DNA from: Albifimbria verrucaria
Lineage: Eukaryota; Ascomycota; Sordariomycetes; Hypocreales; Stachybotryaceae
Direction: 5' to 3'
DNA length: 64,000 nucleotides
Assembly (NCBI GenBank): GCA_020081605.1
Contig: JAHREC010000018.1
Location: forward strand, 4,712,001 to 4,776,000
Shown: one piece after another, positions 12,865 through 22,425 of the stretch
Position numbering within the stretch: position 1 is the first letter of the stretch
Layout of the letters: every line of letters starts with the position of its first letter
The notes under the pieces: generated by a model
The model's database searches: none
The model's input: only the letters and a program-made list of their open reading frames with translations
What the model was told of the DNA's origin: nothing
Made by a program: the position numbers and the translations under genes

Positions 12865-14095
12865 ATGTCCTTCACTTCCATTCCAGTCCTGGACTTGTCC
12901 CAGGCCGAGGACGAAGCAACCAAGCCAGAGTTTCTCAGACAACTTCGCCACGCGCTGATGGAGGTTGGGTTCCTCTATCTCAAGAACGTAGGCATCCCGA
13001 ATGATCTAATTCAACAAGTCATTACGCAAGGCAAGGCCTTCTTCGACATACCGCTGGAGGAGAAGTAAGGATCACGCCACCCCGCTCGGAGATGCTCAGA
13101 AATGTTGACAGAAGATGTGTCCCAGACTGAAGATTGAGATGAAGAATGCGCCATCCTTTCTAGGCTACTCAAGGCTCTCGGCCGAGATTACGGCCGGCGA
13201 GACCGATCATCGGGAGCAGATAGATCTAGCTACCGAACACCCTATTCCTTCACCCGGCTCTCCGTTGTATTATAATCTTCTTGCGCCAAACCAGTGGCCA
13301 TCTGAGGAGGCCATTCCTGGCTTCCGTGCTGCTTATACGGAGTACATCCGTCGTATGGGAACCATGTCAATCTACTTCACATCACTTATCGCCGAGGCCA
13401 TCCAACTACCAAAGGATGCTTTTGACAAGTACTTTGACGATGACCAACACCACAAGCTTAAGATCGTCAAATACCCGGATCTAGCCGAACTGGGCCGAGC
13501 CAGTGATGCCCAAGGCCAAGGTGTTGGCCCGCATAAGGACAGCATGCTGACAAGTTACCTGCTGCAGGCGACGGATCATCGTGGGCTGCAAGTGCAGAAC
13601 ATGAAGGGTGATTGGATCGACTGTCCGGCAAAGGAGGGCACCGTGGTGGTTGCGATAGGACAGGGTTTGGAGGCCCTCACGCAAGGCGTATGTGTGTCTA
13701 CGACGCACCGTGTGCTCTCACCCGGAGCTGGGTCCGGGGCACGGTTCTCGATCCCCTTCTTCCAAGGTGTTAAGCTGGATGCCGACTTTGACGAGTTGGA
13801 ATCTGTGGGTGTTGGCGCTGTGCCAGAAGAGGTCAAGGAGCAGCGGCGCAAGATTGTGGAGCAGAACGGCGGGAGGATCGACGACGTTGAGTTTACGTTT
13901 AGGAAGGGAGGTGTGGCAAAGACCCTTGGGGAGGCTACACTACGGAACCGAGTGAAGAGTCATCCGGACGTCGGGGAAAGGTGGTATCCTGAGATACTCC
14001 AGTCAATCCGCGAGGAGCAAGCAGAAGCGAAACAGAAGGCCAGCGAGGTTGCCAGTGCAATCAAGACATCACCCGCCGCTGTGGAGGCGCACTAG
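12865..14095 (+). CDS. 2-oxoglutarate/Fe(II)-dependent dioxygenase, isopenicillin-N-synthase-like
   Basis: A soluble oxidoreductase that would use 2-oxoglutarate, O2 and non-haem iron to hydroxylate or desaturate a small molecule. The substrate cannot be told from sequence. Two exons (12865-13064, 13126-14095; GTAAGG...CCCAG intron) give 389 residues with no frame break. The N-terminal DIOX_N region shows IPVLDLSQ and ALMEVGFLYLKNVGIP. The catalytic jelly-roll has the iron ligands HxD in VGPHKDSMLTSYLLQ and the distal His in STTHRVLSP. The 2-oxoglutarate-binding Arg-x-Ser is in ARFSIPFFQG. A Lys/Glu/Ala-rich tail follows the core. No biosynthetic neighbours are present, so a general metabolic role is as likely as a specialised one. 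The ACGCTTCGCC context supports the chosen start. Confidence 0.92.
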
Positions 14096-14280
14096 ACAAT
14101 CTTGACAGTTGCTTCTCATGTTTGAGTTGAAAATTCATAATGCATGAGAATCGTATCTGCATCGTGCCTCGTCTCGCGCCACCTTTGTTCAACGCCTCGC
14201 TATATGTTCGCTTTTCTCCTTTACGCCCACCAGTATGCTCGCTCTATCAATTCGTGCTCTACGGGTACTTTAGGCCATGG

Positions 14281-14774
14281 TTAGGCCGCAGTGACAGTCG
14301 GGAAGCACTCGGCAAGGCCCTTGCTGTGCTTGTTTTCGGCATGTTCCAGGAGACTACGGCCCAAGAAAGACGCATGTTAGTAATCGACGCTGACACAGAG
14401 GCGGGCGCGTGGGTCGCTGCCGTCGAACCCGCGGAGATAAGGGGTGTACGAACGCGGGAGTCTTGGTTGTCTTGAGGAAAGTGGACTTGCAAATAACGCA
14501 CTGGATGTCGCAAGCCGCTTGGTTCTAGACCGAGGCGTCGTTAGCATGGGATCGCCGGGGAGGGCAGGAAGGGAGCTGAAAAAGCAAGTCTGGCGAGTAC
14601 GTACAACTTTGAGCTGGGACTTGGCAGACTTGCCGGCGTCCTTCTGGTTGCGCTCACGCTTCTGCTGTGCCTTGGCTCCCTGGAAGAAAGAAAACAAGCT
14701 CGTTAGCGACGAATGCTGCGGTGAATGCGCCGGCAAGACCAGGCGGTCGGGTCGGGATGGCATACGTTACCCAT
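14281..14774 (-). CDS. Small 4F5/At2g23090-like zinc-finger protein (75 aa)
   Basis: A conserved eukaryotic micro-protein of unknown function. The N-terminal part (GAKAQQKRERNQKDAGKSA) matches the 4F5/SERF-like basic region. The C-terminal part has a single C2H2-type finger (CVICKSTFL...LLEHAENKH). Four exons (14774-14766, 14679-14605, 14524-14454, 14353-14281) join to exactly 76 codons including the stop. The first coding exon is only nine bases (MGN). The donors are GTATGC, GTACGT and GTTCGT. No frame break occurs. The basic N-terminus suggests nucleic-acid binding, but that is inference from family character only. Confidence 0.92.
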
Positions 14775-14890
14775 GATGGCTAGATGTAGTCGATATGTGA
14801 CAGGAAAAAGAGTGTAACGTTCAAGGGCCGGATTCGGAGTGGTTCGGTGCTAGGCAAAGTGGTGATGATCAGGCTGGTGAAGACGAAGAG

Positions 14891-14914
14891 GGATGGATGG
14901 ATGGATGGATGGAT
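14891..14914. repeat. (GGAT)n microsatellite
   Basis: About six tandem copies of GGAT just upstream of the small zinc-finger gene. Confidence 0.95.
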
Positions 14915-15394
14915 CTTTCCAGGGGCAGGCAGGGAAAATTTTGGCGGGGCTGACAGGCGGAGAAAATGGCTTCAGGGTAGGCTAGCAGGGATTTAGGGTG
15001 CTTGGGTGCTTGGCCCTGGGAGCGGCTAACTGACATAAACGAACCATTGCCCATTGCCCATTACCCATGCCTTAGCCCATCGCAAAGGCGCGGAATTAAC
15101 AGTCAATCCAGGCATGGCTTTTTCGGTCCACACTTTTTCTGACAGGACCTTATTCTGACGCCATCTAGTGGTCCAACGGCGCCGTCGTATCAGGACGCAA
15201 GCAACGAGTCACCTGCCGCATGCCCTTGTTGGCTGGCCGTTGATCTTGGGTGTTGTATCTTGGATGCCGGCCTTCTGCAGACCAGGGAGGTCAGGTTGCT
15301 GGTTGGATGGGCGTATGGAGGGGATGGCGAGAGTCTAGCCCACCGGCAGGATAGGTACTTGCCGGTCTACTTCCTTAGCTGCTGTGCTCTGTTC

Positions 15395-15425
15395 TGCTTG
15401 CTTGCTTGCTTGCCTGCTTGCTTTT
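15395..15425. repeat. (GCTT)n-like microsatellite
   Basis: Imperfect tandem run of TTGC/CTTGC units. Confidence 0.85.
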
Positions 15426-15844
15426 TCTTGATATTGGACAGGGCTACAGAATCAAGACAGATAAGAGATTTGCACATCTTCAGCGGGCAGGCTAGGTTCT
15501 GAGCTATCCTTGCTCACCGCTTGCTGAAACCTCAAACGTTGACCGAGCGTCGGATTCTCTTTTCCCATTTCGGCGTCGTCTCTGCCTTGCTCGCTCTTCA
15601 TTCCGCCGGTGCCGTGCCGTGCGCTCAGTCTTCGACGTTGCGGTGGCGCGACGTTATGCCTCTATCATGGTGCTCAGCTCCAGCCCGTAAAAAGCAACCA
15701 AGCCGTCCCTCGCGGGGCTAAACTGGCGCAACCTATAGCTGGACCGACGTTGACATGATATGGTTCATCCAGTCTTGGGCAGGAAAAAGCAAAGCAAGCA
15801 CCCCAACGACAGGGATGTGGTGGTAGTGCCTTGTAGTGCATGTC

Positions 15845-15893
15845 ATGCCTGACCTGTCCTGACCTGTCCTGTCATCATCATCATCATCATCAT
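15845..15893. repeat. Tandem 10-bp unit followed by (CAT)n
   Basis: Copies of a CTGACCTGTC-like decamer run directly into about seven CAT triplets. A shorter CAT run recurs near 16045-16060. Confidence 0.9.
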
Positions 15894-16245
15894 CGTTGTC
15901 GTCGTCTCCCAAAGCGCTACCTGTCCCGACGCGGCGAAGCGAGCGGCACAGGCACAGGGCCGTTGGATCCATGGCGCGCGGAAGTGTGCCGGTGAAGGGA
16001 TTGTGCATGGTGAAATATCGAAAGGATTGGATCTGACCACCACCTCCATCATCATCATCACATCGCCGTCGTCACTGTTGCTGCGTTCGTTTGGGTGAAG
16101 TTTGGGGAGCGAGGTCTGCACCCTGAGGCTTGACGATAAGCTAGCTCTTTAGGAGTCTGTGCTTCGGTGGCAGATGCAGCCAACAGTGTCAAAGTATCTC
16201 CAACGTCTGCATCTTCCCTGTCACCGGCCCAGCCCGAGGCTAACT

Positions 16246-16639
16246 AGGTACCTACGACTATGTACAGGAAATGACAAGGTGCCAGCTAACCTGAGGTACC
16301 TCCACCTGGTAAGGGGACATGTACCTCTCTGACAAATTGTATCTACCAGGTACTTTACCTTAGCTGGTGTGCCTTGGGAAACAATACAAGAGGAACGGGA
16401 ACAAAGCTTGGGAAACCGTTCATTACTGAGGTTGAAAAATAAATGTATAGTTGATTCTTTTCACATACAGTAGCAAAATTTCCTCTTTTTGCTAATTTGG
16501 ATCTAAGCAAGGCTAGGCATTCTTTGTACCTTTTACTGTAGTATTAGCTTCTACCGGTTCAACAGGCAAGTCGTGTGCAATTTCGTGCAGTACTAAAGGT
16601 AGCTCAGGTACCTTGTTCTCTTCCTCCACTCAGGTACCT
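16246..16639. promoter_or_regulatory. Cluster of AGGTACCT palindromes
   Basis: Exact copies of the 8-bp palindrome AGGTACCT occur at 16246-16253, 16294-16301, 16606-16613 and 16632-16639. A near-copy (AGGTACTT) lies at 16348-16355. About one exact copy would be expected by chance in the whole window. Being palindromic and clustered upstream of the gene at 17221, they could be sites for a dimeric regulator. Which gene they serve is unknown. Confidence 0.45.
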
Positions 16640-17220
16640 GCCACAACGCGACATACCCTGTCCATCTCTCACGACACCTCACAGCAGGCAAACCGAATCT
16701 TGCTCTTTACATTTCCAGCTTTGCCACGCGTCATGCACAACATCCCGCCAGCCTCAGCAGACGTTGTTGAAAGTCACTTTTGACAAGCCAAACGAGCACG
16801 CACCACCCTCGTCCTCGTATCTCCCTCAGCTGCCGTCCAGGCCAGACGGGGTTCGGTTCCTTGCTTCCTGGGCCATCGTGCCGCTCCTCACCGTCATCAG
16901 TGGCCACTCTCCTCCAACGAGTTGTCGACTCGAGGCACCCTTTCGTCCCTTGTGCAGAGCCGTGGTGCCTCTTCTCTCACTGGAATTGCAGAGCTCGTCA
17001 CGCCCAGGGCGGAACCCAGTCGATTGGTCTCCTCCTGTGCCTTCTTTAAGCGAAACGCTCCAAGGTAACCCACCCCAGCAAAACCTGGCAATTTACCCTC
17101 GTCCTTGACCCGCTTGATCGATCGTCCGGGCTGCCGCACTCGCAGACCAACTCACCCTCGGGACGCAGCGACTGGATCGGTCACATTGCTTGACCTGTGA
17201 TACGACACAGCCTTGCGCAA

Positions 17221-18299
17221 TGGCAGCACAGGGCGTCACATTGCCGGCAGATGTTGCCCAAGCCGACTTTGACGACTTGCTGGCTCGCTATCCGACGCTC
17301 ATTGAGGCAATATCAGAATCCAAGCCCGGTATGATCTGTTGGCCCACCGTTGCGGTAAAACCGAGGAAATTAACCTCGTGTTGCAGTCAAGGATGGGCAG
17401 CAGACCCTCCAGCAGCTGGACCGTTTCCGCTACGGCGATGCATTGGACATGTTCGGCCGCAAGGTACCTCGGCGGTCCATGAATCTCGAGGATGTCAAGC
17501 GTCTTGTTGAGTGGAAGTTGTGAGTCTTCCATATCGTTGCCCATCCATCTCCTTTCCCGGCAGTGACCGGCATCTGCGCTCCCCTCAGTGGTCCCCTCAT
17601 CAGGCCCTCCATTTGATTTGAGGCTTCTCCAACTACTCCAACTCATCACAATGCATGCTGTCCCACTTCCACTGGAGATCGATGCTGTCAAGCAGCATTC
17701 GTGGCAGCAACCTGCCTCGGCCGGGCATTGAAGTGGGTCGGCTAACGCAGATGCAGGCGGCATGGGAAGTTTCGGCCAACACTGATGAGCCTCGTGTCCT
17801 CAAATAATCCGGAGTCCACTCAGGAAATCATCCAGAGCGCCCTAGAGATCTATCGAGGAAACTCCGACGTGCCGTCCGCCATTGCTGCGCTATCCAAGCT
17901 CAAAGGCATTGGCCCTGCGACTGCCTCGCTACTGCTGACGGTTCACGACCCAGAAAGGGTTATTTTCTTTTCCGATGAGGCCTTCTATTGGCTCTGCTGT
18001 GGTGGGAAGAAGAGTCCCATCAAGTATAACGCCAAGGAATATCAATCCCTCCTCCTGGCAGCCAACAAGATGATACAACGACTTGGTGTCTCGGCAACAG
18101 ACATTGAGAAGGTGGCCTATGTCATCATGAAGGGGTCAGATAACTCCGTCGGACCAAAGGCCCAAAACCCCCAGTAGCGTCGGATAAGGCAGAGGCCAGT
18201 GGGCAAACATCTCGAGCGGCAAAGCGCAGGCTGAGGTCGGTCAGTGATGCGGCCCAGGTAAGTGCACCTGCAAGGCGATCAAAACGGTCCAAGACGTAG
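17221..18299 (+). CDS. Uncharacterised helix-hairpin-helix protein, DNA-glycosylase-like fold
   Basis: A conserved fungal protein of unproven function. Exons 17221-17328, 17387-17519 and 17757-18299 join through a GTATGA...GCAG intron and a 237-base GTGAGT...GCAG intron. The core contains a clear helix-hairpin-helix: LSKLKGIGPATASLLLTVHD, then VIFFSDEAFYWL. This is the arrangement of HhH DNA glycosylases, where a Gly-rich hairpin precedes the catalytic region. A preceding signature is LVEWKLRHGKFRPTLM. At about 18168-18172 a C5 run seems one base short. With one more C the frame continues through an Ala/Arg-rich tail to a basic end (RRSKRSKT, stop 18297-18299) that could be a nuclear signal. 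Without correction it stops at 18177. A repair or DNA-binding role is inferred from the fold only. Confidence 0.75.
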
Positions 18300-18877
18300 G
18301 TTAGGTGGACCTTGCATGCAGCAAGCATATGCAAACTGCATGTTAACTTGGTCTGAAGTAACACTCAGAAGTTGAGCTCCTCCGGACCCTGGCCGACAGG
18401 AAGCATCCAGTAGCCCAAATTGCTTGAGCTCCGCGCGGCGATCGTTTGTCATAAAACCATGTGTACGGTGCAATCGCATCTAATCATTTAAATCATCCAT
18501 CGTGGTTCCTAATTTGGTCCTCCTGCATGACCGGGGCCGGCCCGCCCTTGCGGCATTGCCAACCGGGGAACTATCGCAAACTCGGTGTAGTGTTCTCAGT
18601 GGTGAGATTGTCTTGACGACATTTACTGTAGACCCTGGAGCAAGGTCAGCAATCGGGGCAACTTGTACCTTCCAAGGCTGCTAGCTCAGGCGAGGAGGCA
18701 TGGCATCCATGTTCGAAATCCTGGTCTTGTTCAGCTCCCTCGATCCCTGGAGGGGCTGGCTCTTGTTTGCTTCTTCCTGGCACCCCCAGAATGGTTCCTG
18801 TCCATGGAACCAAATATAAATGGCTTGGGAGCGTCCCATGGATTCAAAACGTCTATGGGTTAGCTTGCCTGTCTTAG
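18300..18877. other. Intergenic region
   Basis: Holds the 3' end of the HhH gene and the promoter side of the DUF1479 gene. I see no gene. Confidence 0.5.
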
Positions 18878-20310
18878 TTGCCGACTCTCCCGAAGTCGGA
18901 TCCGACCGTTGACGACATGCCTTCACTATCCGCTGGCTCATCCCCTCTCCCTCCACGCTTCTCTCAGATCAAACATGAACTGATCAATGGTAAAGAAGAC
19001 GCCGTGAGGGCCTCCTGGACTCGTCTATTGGTCGAGCTTAGCAATGAAATCGAGCGGATCTCCAGGGCAGGCTCAGATATCATCCCTTCCATTAATTTCC
19101 AAGACATTGGTGACGATGGTCGAATACATGATTTCACCTCCCGTCTAAAACAATGCGGGGTTGCAGTGATTCGTGGAGTTGTGCCAGAGCATGTCGCCAT
19201 GCAATGGAGGAATGAAACTAAGAGATATCTGTTCGACAACCACCAAACCGGATCCTGTGTAGGAGGTGAACCAAACGTCGAGGCCGTCTATTGGTCTCCG
19301 GGTCAGGTCAAGTGCCGCGCACACCACAACGTGCTGGCCGTTCAGAAATTCCTCATGAAGACCTGGCATTCCGCTGATCCTGATGCACTCCTCAGCAATA
19401 ACTTCCCGGTAATATATGCAGACCGGCTACGAAACAGGCGTGACGGTGGTTCGAACGGTCCTACGAATGCCTTCATCGACGGCGATAGCATCGAGCGGTG
19501 GGAATACGATGGCTATGGTATAGCAAACGCCTACCAAGACATCTGGGAAGGTAACTGGGAAGACTACAACCCCTGGGAGAGCAGCAGCCGGTTGAAGTCT
19601 TCGAGCGACCTGCGTGACGGCGGCGAGAATGGCAGCATGTTCCGCATGTTTCAAGGCTGGATGTCCCTGAGCTCCCTCTCTCGCAGCAGCGGCACCCTCC
19701 TCGTGTGCCCTATGCTCCAGCTGACCACCGCCTATCTTCTCCTGCGGCCGTTCTTCGTTCCCCGTATCACAGACTGGGGACACCCAGACTTCTTATCCCC
19801 GCCAACTGGCATCTTGAGGTGCCCCTTCAGCAGTCCTACACGGAGCCACGCCGTCTTATACCCAGGAACTCAACAACGTTCTGCACCCGCATCTCCGTCT
19901 TGACGAGAGCATGGTGCCGATCCCAGACCTGGAGCCCGGAGACTACGTCGTCTGGCACTGTGACGCCATATTTGCCTTTGACCAGGTCGCTAACCACATA
20001 CCCAAGCCCGACGCAACCACAACCGCCATGTACCTAGCCGTAAGCCCCTCACCGAGGCCAACGCGCTGTACCTGGCACGTCAGCGCAAGTCCTTCATTCT
20101 GGGCCTCCTGGCCCTGACTTTGGTGGCGAGCCCGGCGAGAGCTTCCACATGAGCCGTCCCGGCACGCAGGATGTCCACGATGCAGGCGGCAACGAAGGTT
20201 TGCGCGCCATGGGCCTGCAGCCCTGGGAAGAGGACGAGGCGGTGGACGACGTGGAGGCTGCCTTGATAGAGATGGCGAACACGATACTGTTCCCGGATAT
20301 GTACGAATAA
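18878..20310 (+). CDS. DUF1479 family protein (2OG-oxygenase-like), frame-broken
   Basis: Fungal and bacterial family of unknown substrate with a predicted double-stranded beta-helix oxygenase fold. Family landmarks in order: CGVAVIRGVVPEHVAMQW, VYWSPGQVKCRAH, WHSADPDAL, YADRLRNRR, IDGDSIERWE, FRMFQGWMSLSSL, GTLLVCPMLQLTTAYLLLRP, and late in the gene PGDYVVWHCDAIFAF and TEANALYLARQRKSF. The stop is TAA at 20308-20310. The frame breaks at several points between about 19750 and 20130. The breaks I could follow fit single missing bases, so I treat the gene as intact in the organism. No intron is needed. The HxD position expected from the family reads F-I-D here (see findings). The start at 18878 is the first Met. 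A second Met 13 codons on (MPSLSAG) is also possible. Confidence 0.82.
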
Positions 20311-20792
20311 AAAGGGGAAAATCTTGGGACGGCTTGGAAACCGACAGGGCGTTGTGGGGAAGGATAACATGTCTTTTCTTTTAGGATGCAGGCGTTGGCC
20401 CGGGTCCCGAATAGGCTGGTACGACAAACGGGAAACATGAATAGTCTTTGTTATAGGATAGGAGAAATAATATGTCGGAGGCTTCGGAGCACGTATGTTC
20501 AAATCACAGGTAGAGTCGGCGCGAGGCGGCTGATTGCGATGTGCGTGTGCCTTGTCTCGAAAGTGAATTCATCAAGGTCCGTTATCCCTTGGTCTTTGCG
20601 AACTCCATACATGAAAGAGGAAATAACCATGCAACAACCAGTACGAAAAGAAATCCAGATTCATAATACAACTTCCCCGTAATCCTTGACTTCACCTCCT
20701 CCCAAGATTTTATGACACCATAGCCGACATAGACTCATACATGGGTGTCTTGTTTTGATTGAATGGTCAGTGGCTGGAAGTAAGAAAGCCGT
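20311..20792. other. Intergenic region between converging genes
   Basis: Holds the 3' regions of the DUF1479 gene (+) and the BAP31 gene (-). Nothing else is recognised. Confidence 0.5.
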
Positions 20793-21684
20793 TTACCGGG
20801 CCTTCTTGATCTCGCCATCCTTCTGGGTAGCAGCATACTTGTCGCTCAGCTCATCGTAAGCCTTGTTGAGCTGCTCGCTCTGCTTCTTGAGGTTCTGAAG
20901 GTCCTGCTCCTTCTTCTCGAGCTCCTTGCGCAGACCAGCAACCTCACCGGGCTTGCCGGCGACGGCGAGCTTCTCGCTCTGCTTGGTGTCTTGCTTGGTG
21001 CCCTCGTAGGTGCGGAGGCGGTCCTCGAGACGCATGACCTCAATGATCATGACGTAGGTTCGGTTGAGGATGAGAGAGAGGAAGAGGGTGAAGCCACAGA
21101 GGTACATGTTGCGCTGAGAGTAGAACTTGCGGGCCTGGACTTCGAGGCGTTCGTGGCCCATGACGGCAGCACTGCAGGTGAATGTTAGGTCAGCAATGCA
21201 TTGGAGGGAGATCAGTGAAAAGGTGGTGCACATACCCTCCCTTGGTGTTCTGGTCAGTGGCAGCCGCGAGCTCGACTTGGACACGGTACACACGGTTGAC
21301 GCTATCGATGAACAGGATCAGGATGAAAACGAATGTGATCTTCATCCAGTACTGTATCTTGGCGACGATTGGATTCTCGGAGATGAAGCTGTGCGGCTCA
21401 CGTCAGTCATCATTGTCGCGTCATGGGCATTGCTCGGCACTCACGTGAAGATACTCCTCTTCAGGGTGAAGGGCAGAGGCACGATCAGGAGCATGAACAG
21501 CGCCATCTCGAAGACCAGCAGTACAAAAACCTAAGGGAAACCAATGTTAGCTTCAGCGTTCACCTCGTGCTCAGGCGCTCCCCTCCTCCTCCTTGCCGTC
21601 GGCTACAGTGCCATCGCGAGAGAGAGGCGGAAGGGGAGGCGCAAACGGCGGCTGCAGACGTACGAGACTGTAGTAGAGCGTCAT
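20793..21684 (-). CDS. yet3: BAP31/Yet3-like ER membrane protein
   Basis: Endoplasmic reticulum membrane protein of the B-cell-receptor-associated protein 31 family, acting in export and quality control of membrane proteins. Exons 21684-21664 (seven codons, MTLYYSL), 21530-21445, 21388-21236 and 21171-20793 join to 212 residues with no frame break. Three hydrophobic segments are visible: VFVLLVFEMALFMLLIVPLP, MKITFVFILILFIDSVNRVY and MYLCGFTLFLSLILNRTYV. After them comes a long cytosolic coiled coil rich in Lys/Glu/Gln/Leu (LRKELEKKEQDLQNLKKQSE). The C-terminus ends EIKKAR. KKxx-type ER retrieval is not canonical, but KKAR resembles one. Introns carry GTACGT, GTGAGT and GTATGT donors. Confidence 0.92.
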
Positions 21685-22425
21685 GGTGACGGTGGGGTTA
21701 CTCTGTCAGGCAGATTGGGCTGGATTGGAGGGGTAGTAGAGTGAGTGAAGCTGAGGCGTGGCGTGAGCAGCTGACGGGAGGTCTGGCGAGGGATTCAGAG
21801 ATGAAGATGGAGGAAAGAAGAATGCGATTCAGGGAGAGTGACGCGGTTTTGTAGGTGAAGGAAGGACGGAGAGGAAAGGTGGTCGGAAGCTCCAACAACT
21901 TGGAAGACTTCGTGAGCCAGCAGGGGAGCTAAGCTGCTACGAGTCGAAAACGTCATCGCTGTGGCTGGAACGCCGCGTTTCTGCGGGTAGGGCCCTCCAT
22001 GGCATGTGGCTGGACCCCTTTGACACATGCAAAAGTGTGGCTGGTGCCCGCTCCCGCTCTTGGACCTGTCATGCATTTCCGGCAAGACACGATGCTGCAT
22101 CTGGACAGACAATAACAAAACCAGGAATTACATCAGAAGATTATATGGGCTTATCATTAATGTACAACGCAGCTAATTCGAAGATCCGGCGATGAACCAA
22201 GTTACGTGGCATCTCTCTTCTTCTTCTTCTCAGATGAATCCCCTGTTCCCTCTAGTTTACATACACTATCAATTCAGCTCCTAAACCCCGCAGCTCGTGG
22301 CTGAAGTCTTGAACGAACAACTTGCATCAGCCATGTCTGCCCTGTCTCTTCTGCACGCACAAAATGCTCCTACCGCCTACCCACCTACCCACTCACCCAC
22401 TCACTCACCCACACTACCGCCGTGC
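21685..22425. other. Intergenic region: BAP31 promoter and Kmt6 3' end
   Basis: Contains the upstream region of the minus-strand BAP31 gene and, at the right, the 3' side of kmt6. There is a short CTT repeat near 22212-22230 and a CCACTCAC-type low-complexity run at 22380-22410. No gene is seen. Confidence 0.5.

Larger units (their letters stand above)
14775..17220. other. Long intergenic control region with microsatellites and AGGTACCT sites
   Basis: 2.4 kb between diverging genes. It holds several short tandem repeats and a cluster of AGGTACCT palindromes (both listed separately), pyrimidine-rich tracts and a run of A/T near 16430-16500. The open frame at 16575-17108 is Pro/Ser-rich and has no recognisable domain. 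I read it as leader sequence of the gene at 17221. No gene is supported. Confidence 0.5.

Noticed and set aside
15845..15893. CRISPR-like direct repeats
   Set aside because: These are simple tandem microsatellites without spacers in a eukaryotic genome.
16575..17108. 177-codon plus-strand frame upstream of the HhH gene
   Set aside because: Pro/Ser-rich translation of a pyrimidine-rich leader. It has no conserved motif.
12865..20310. Secondary-metabolite cluster built around the dioxygenase and DUF1479 genes
   Set aside because: There is no polyketide synthase, peptide synthetase, terpene cyclase, transporter or pathway regulator nearby. The neighbours are housekeeping genes.
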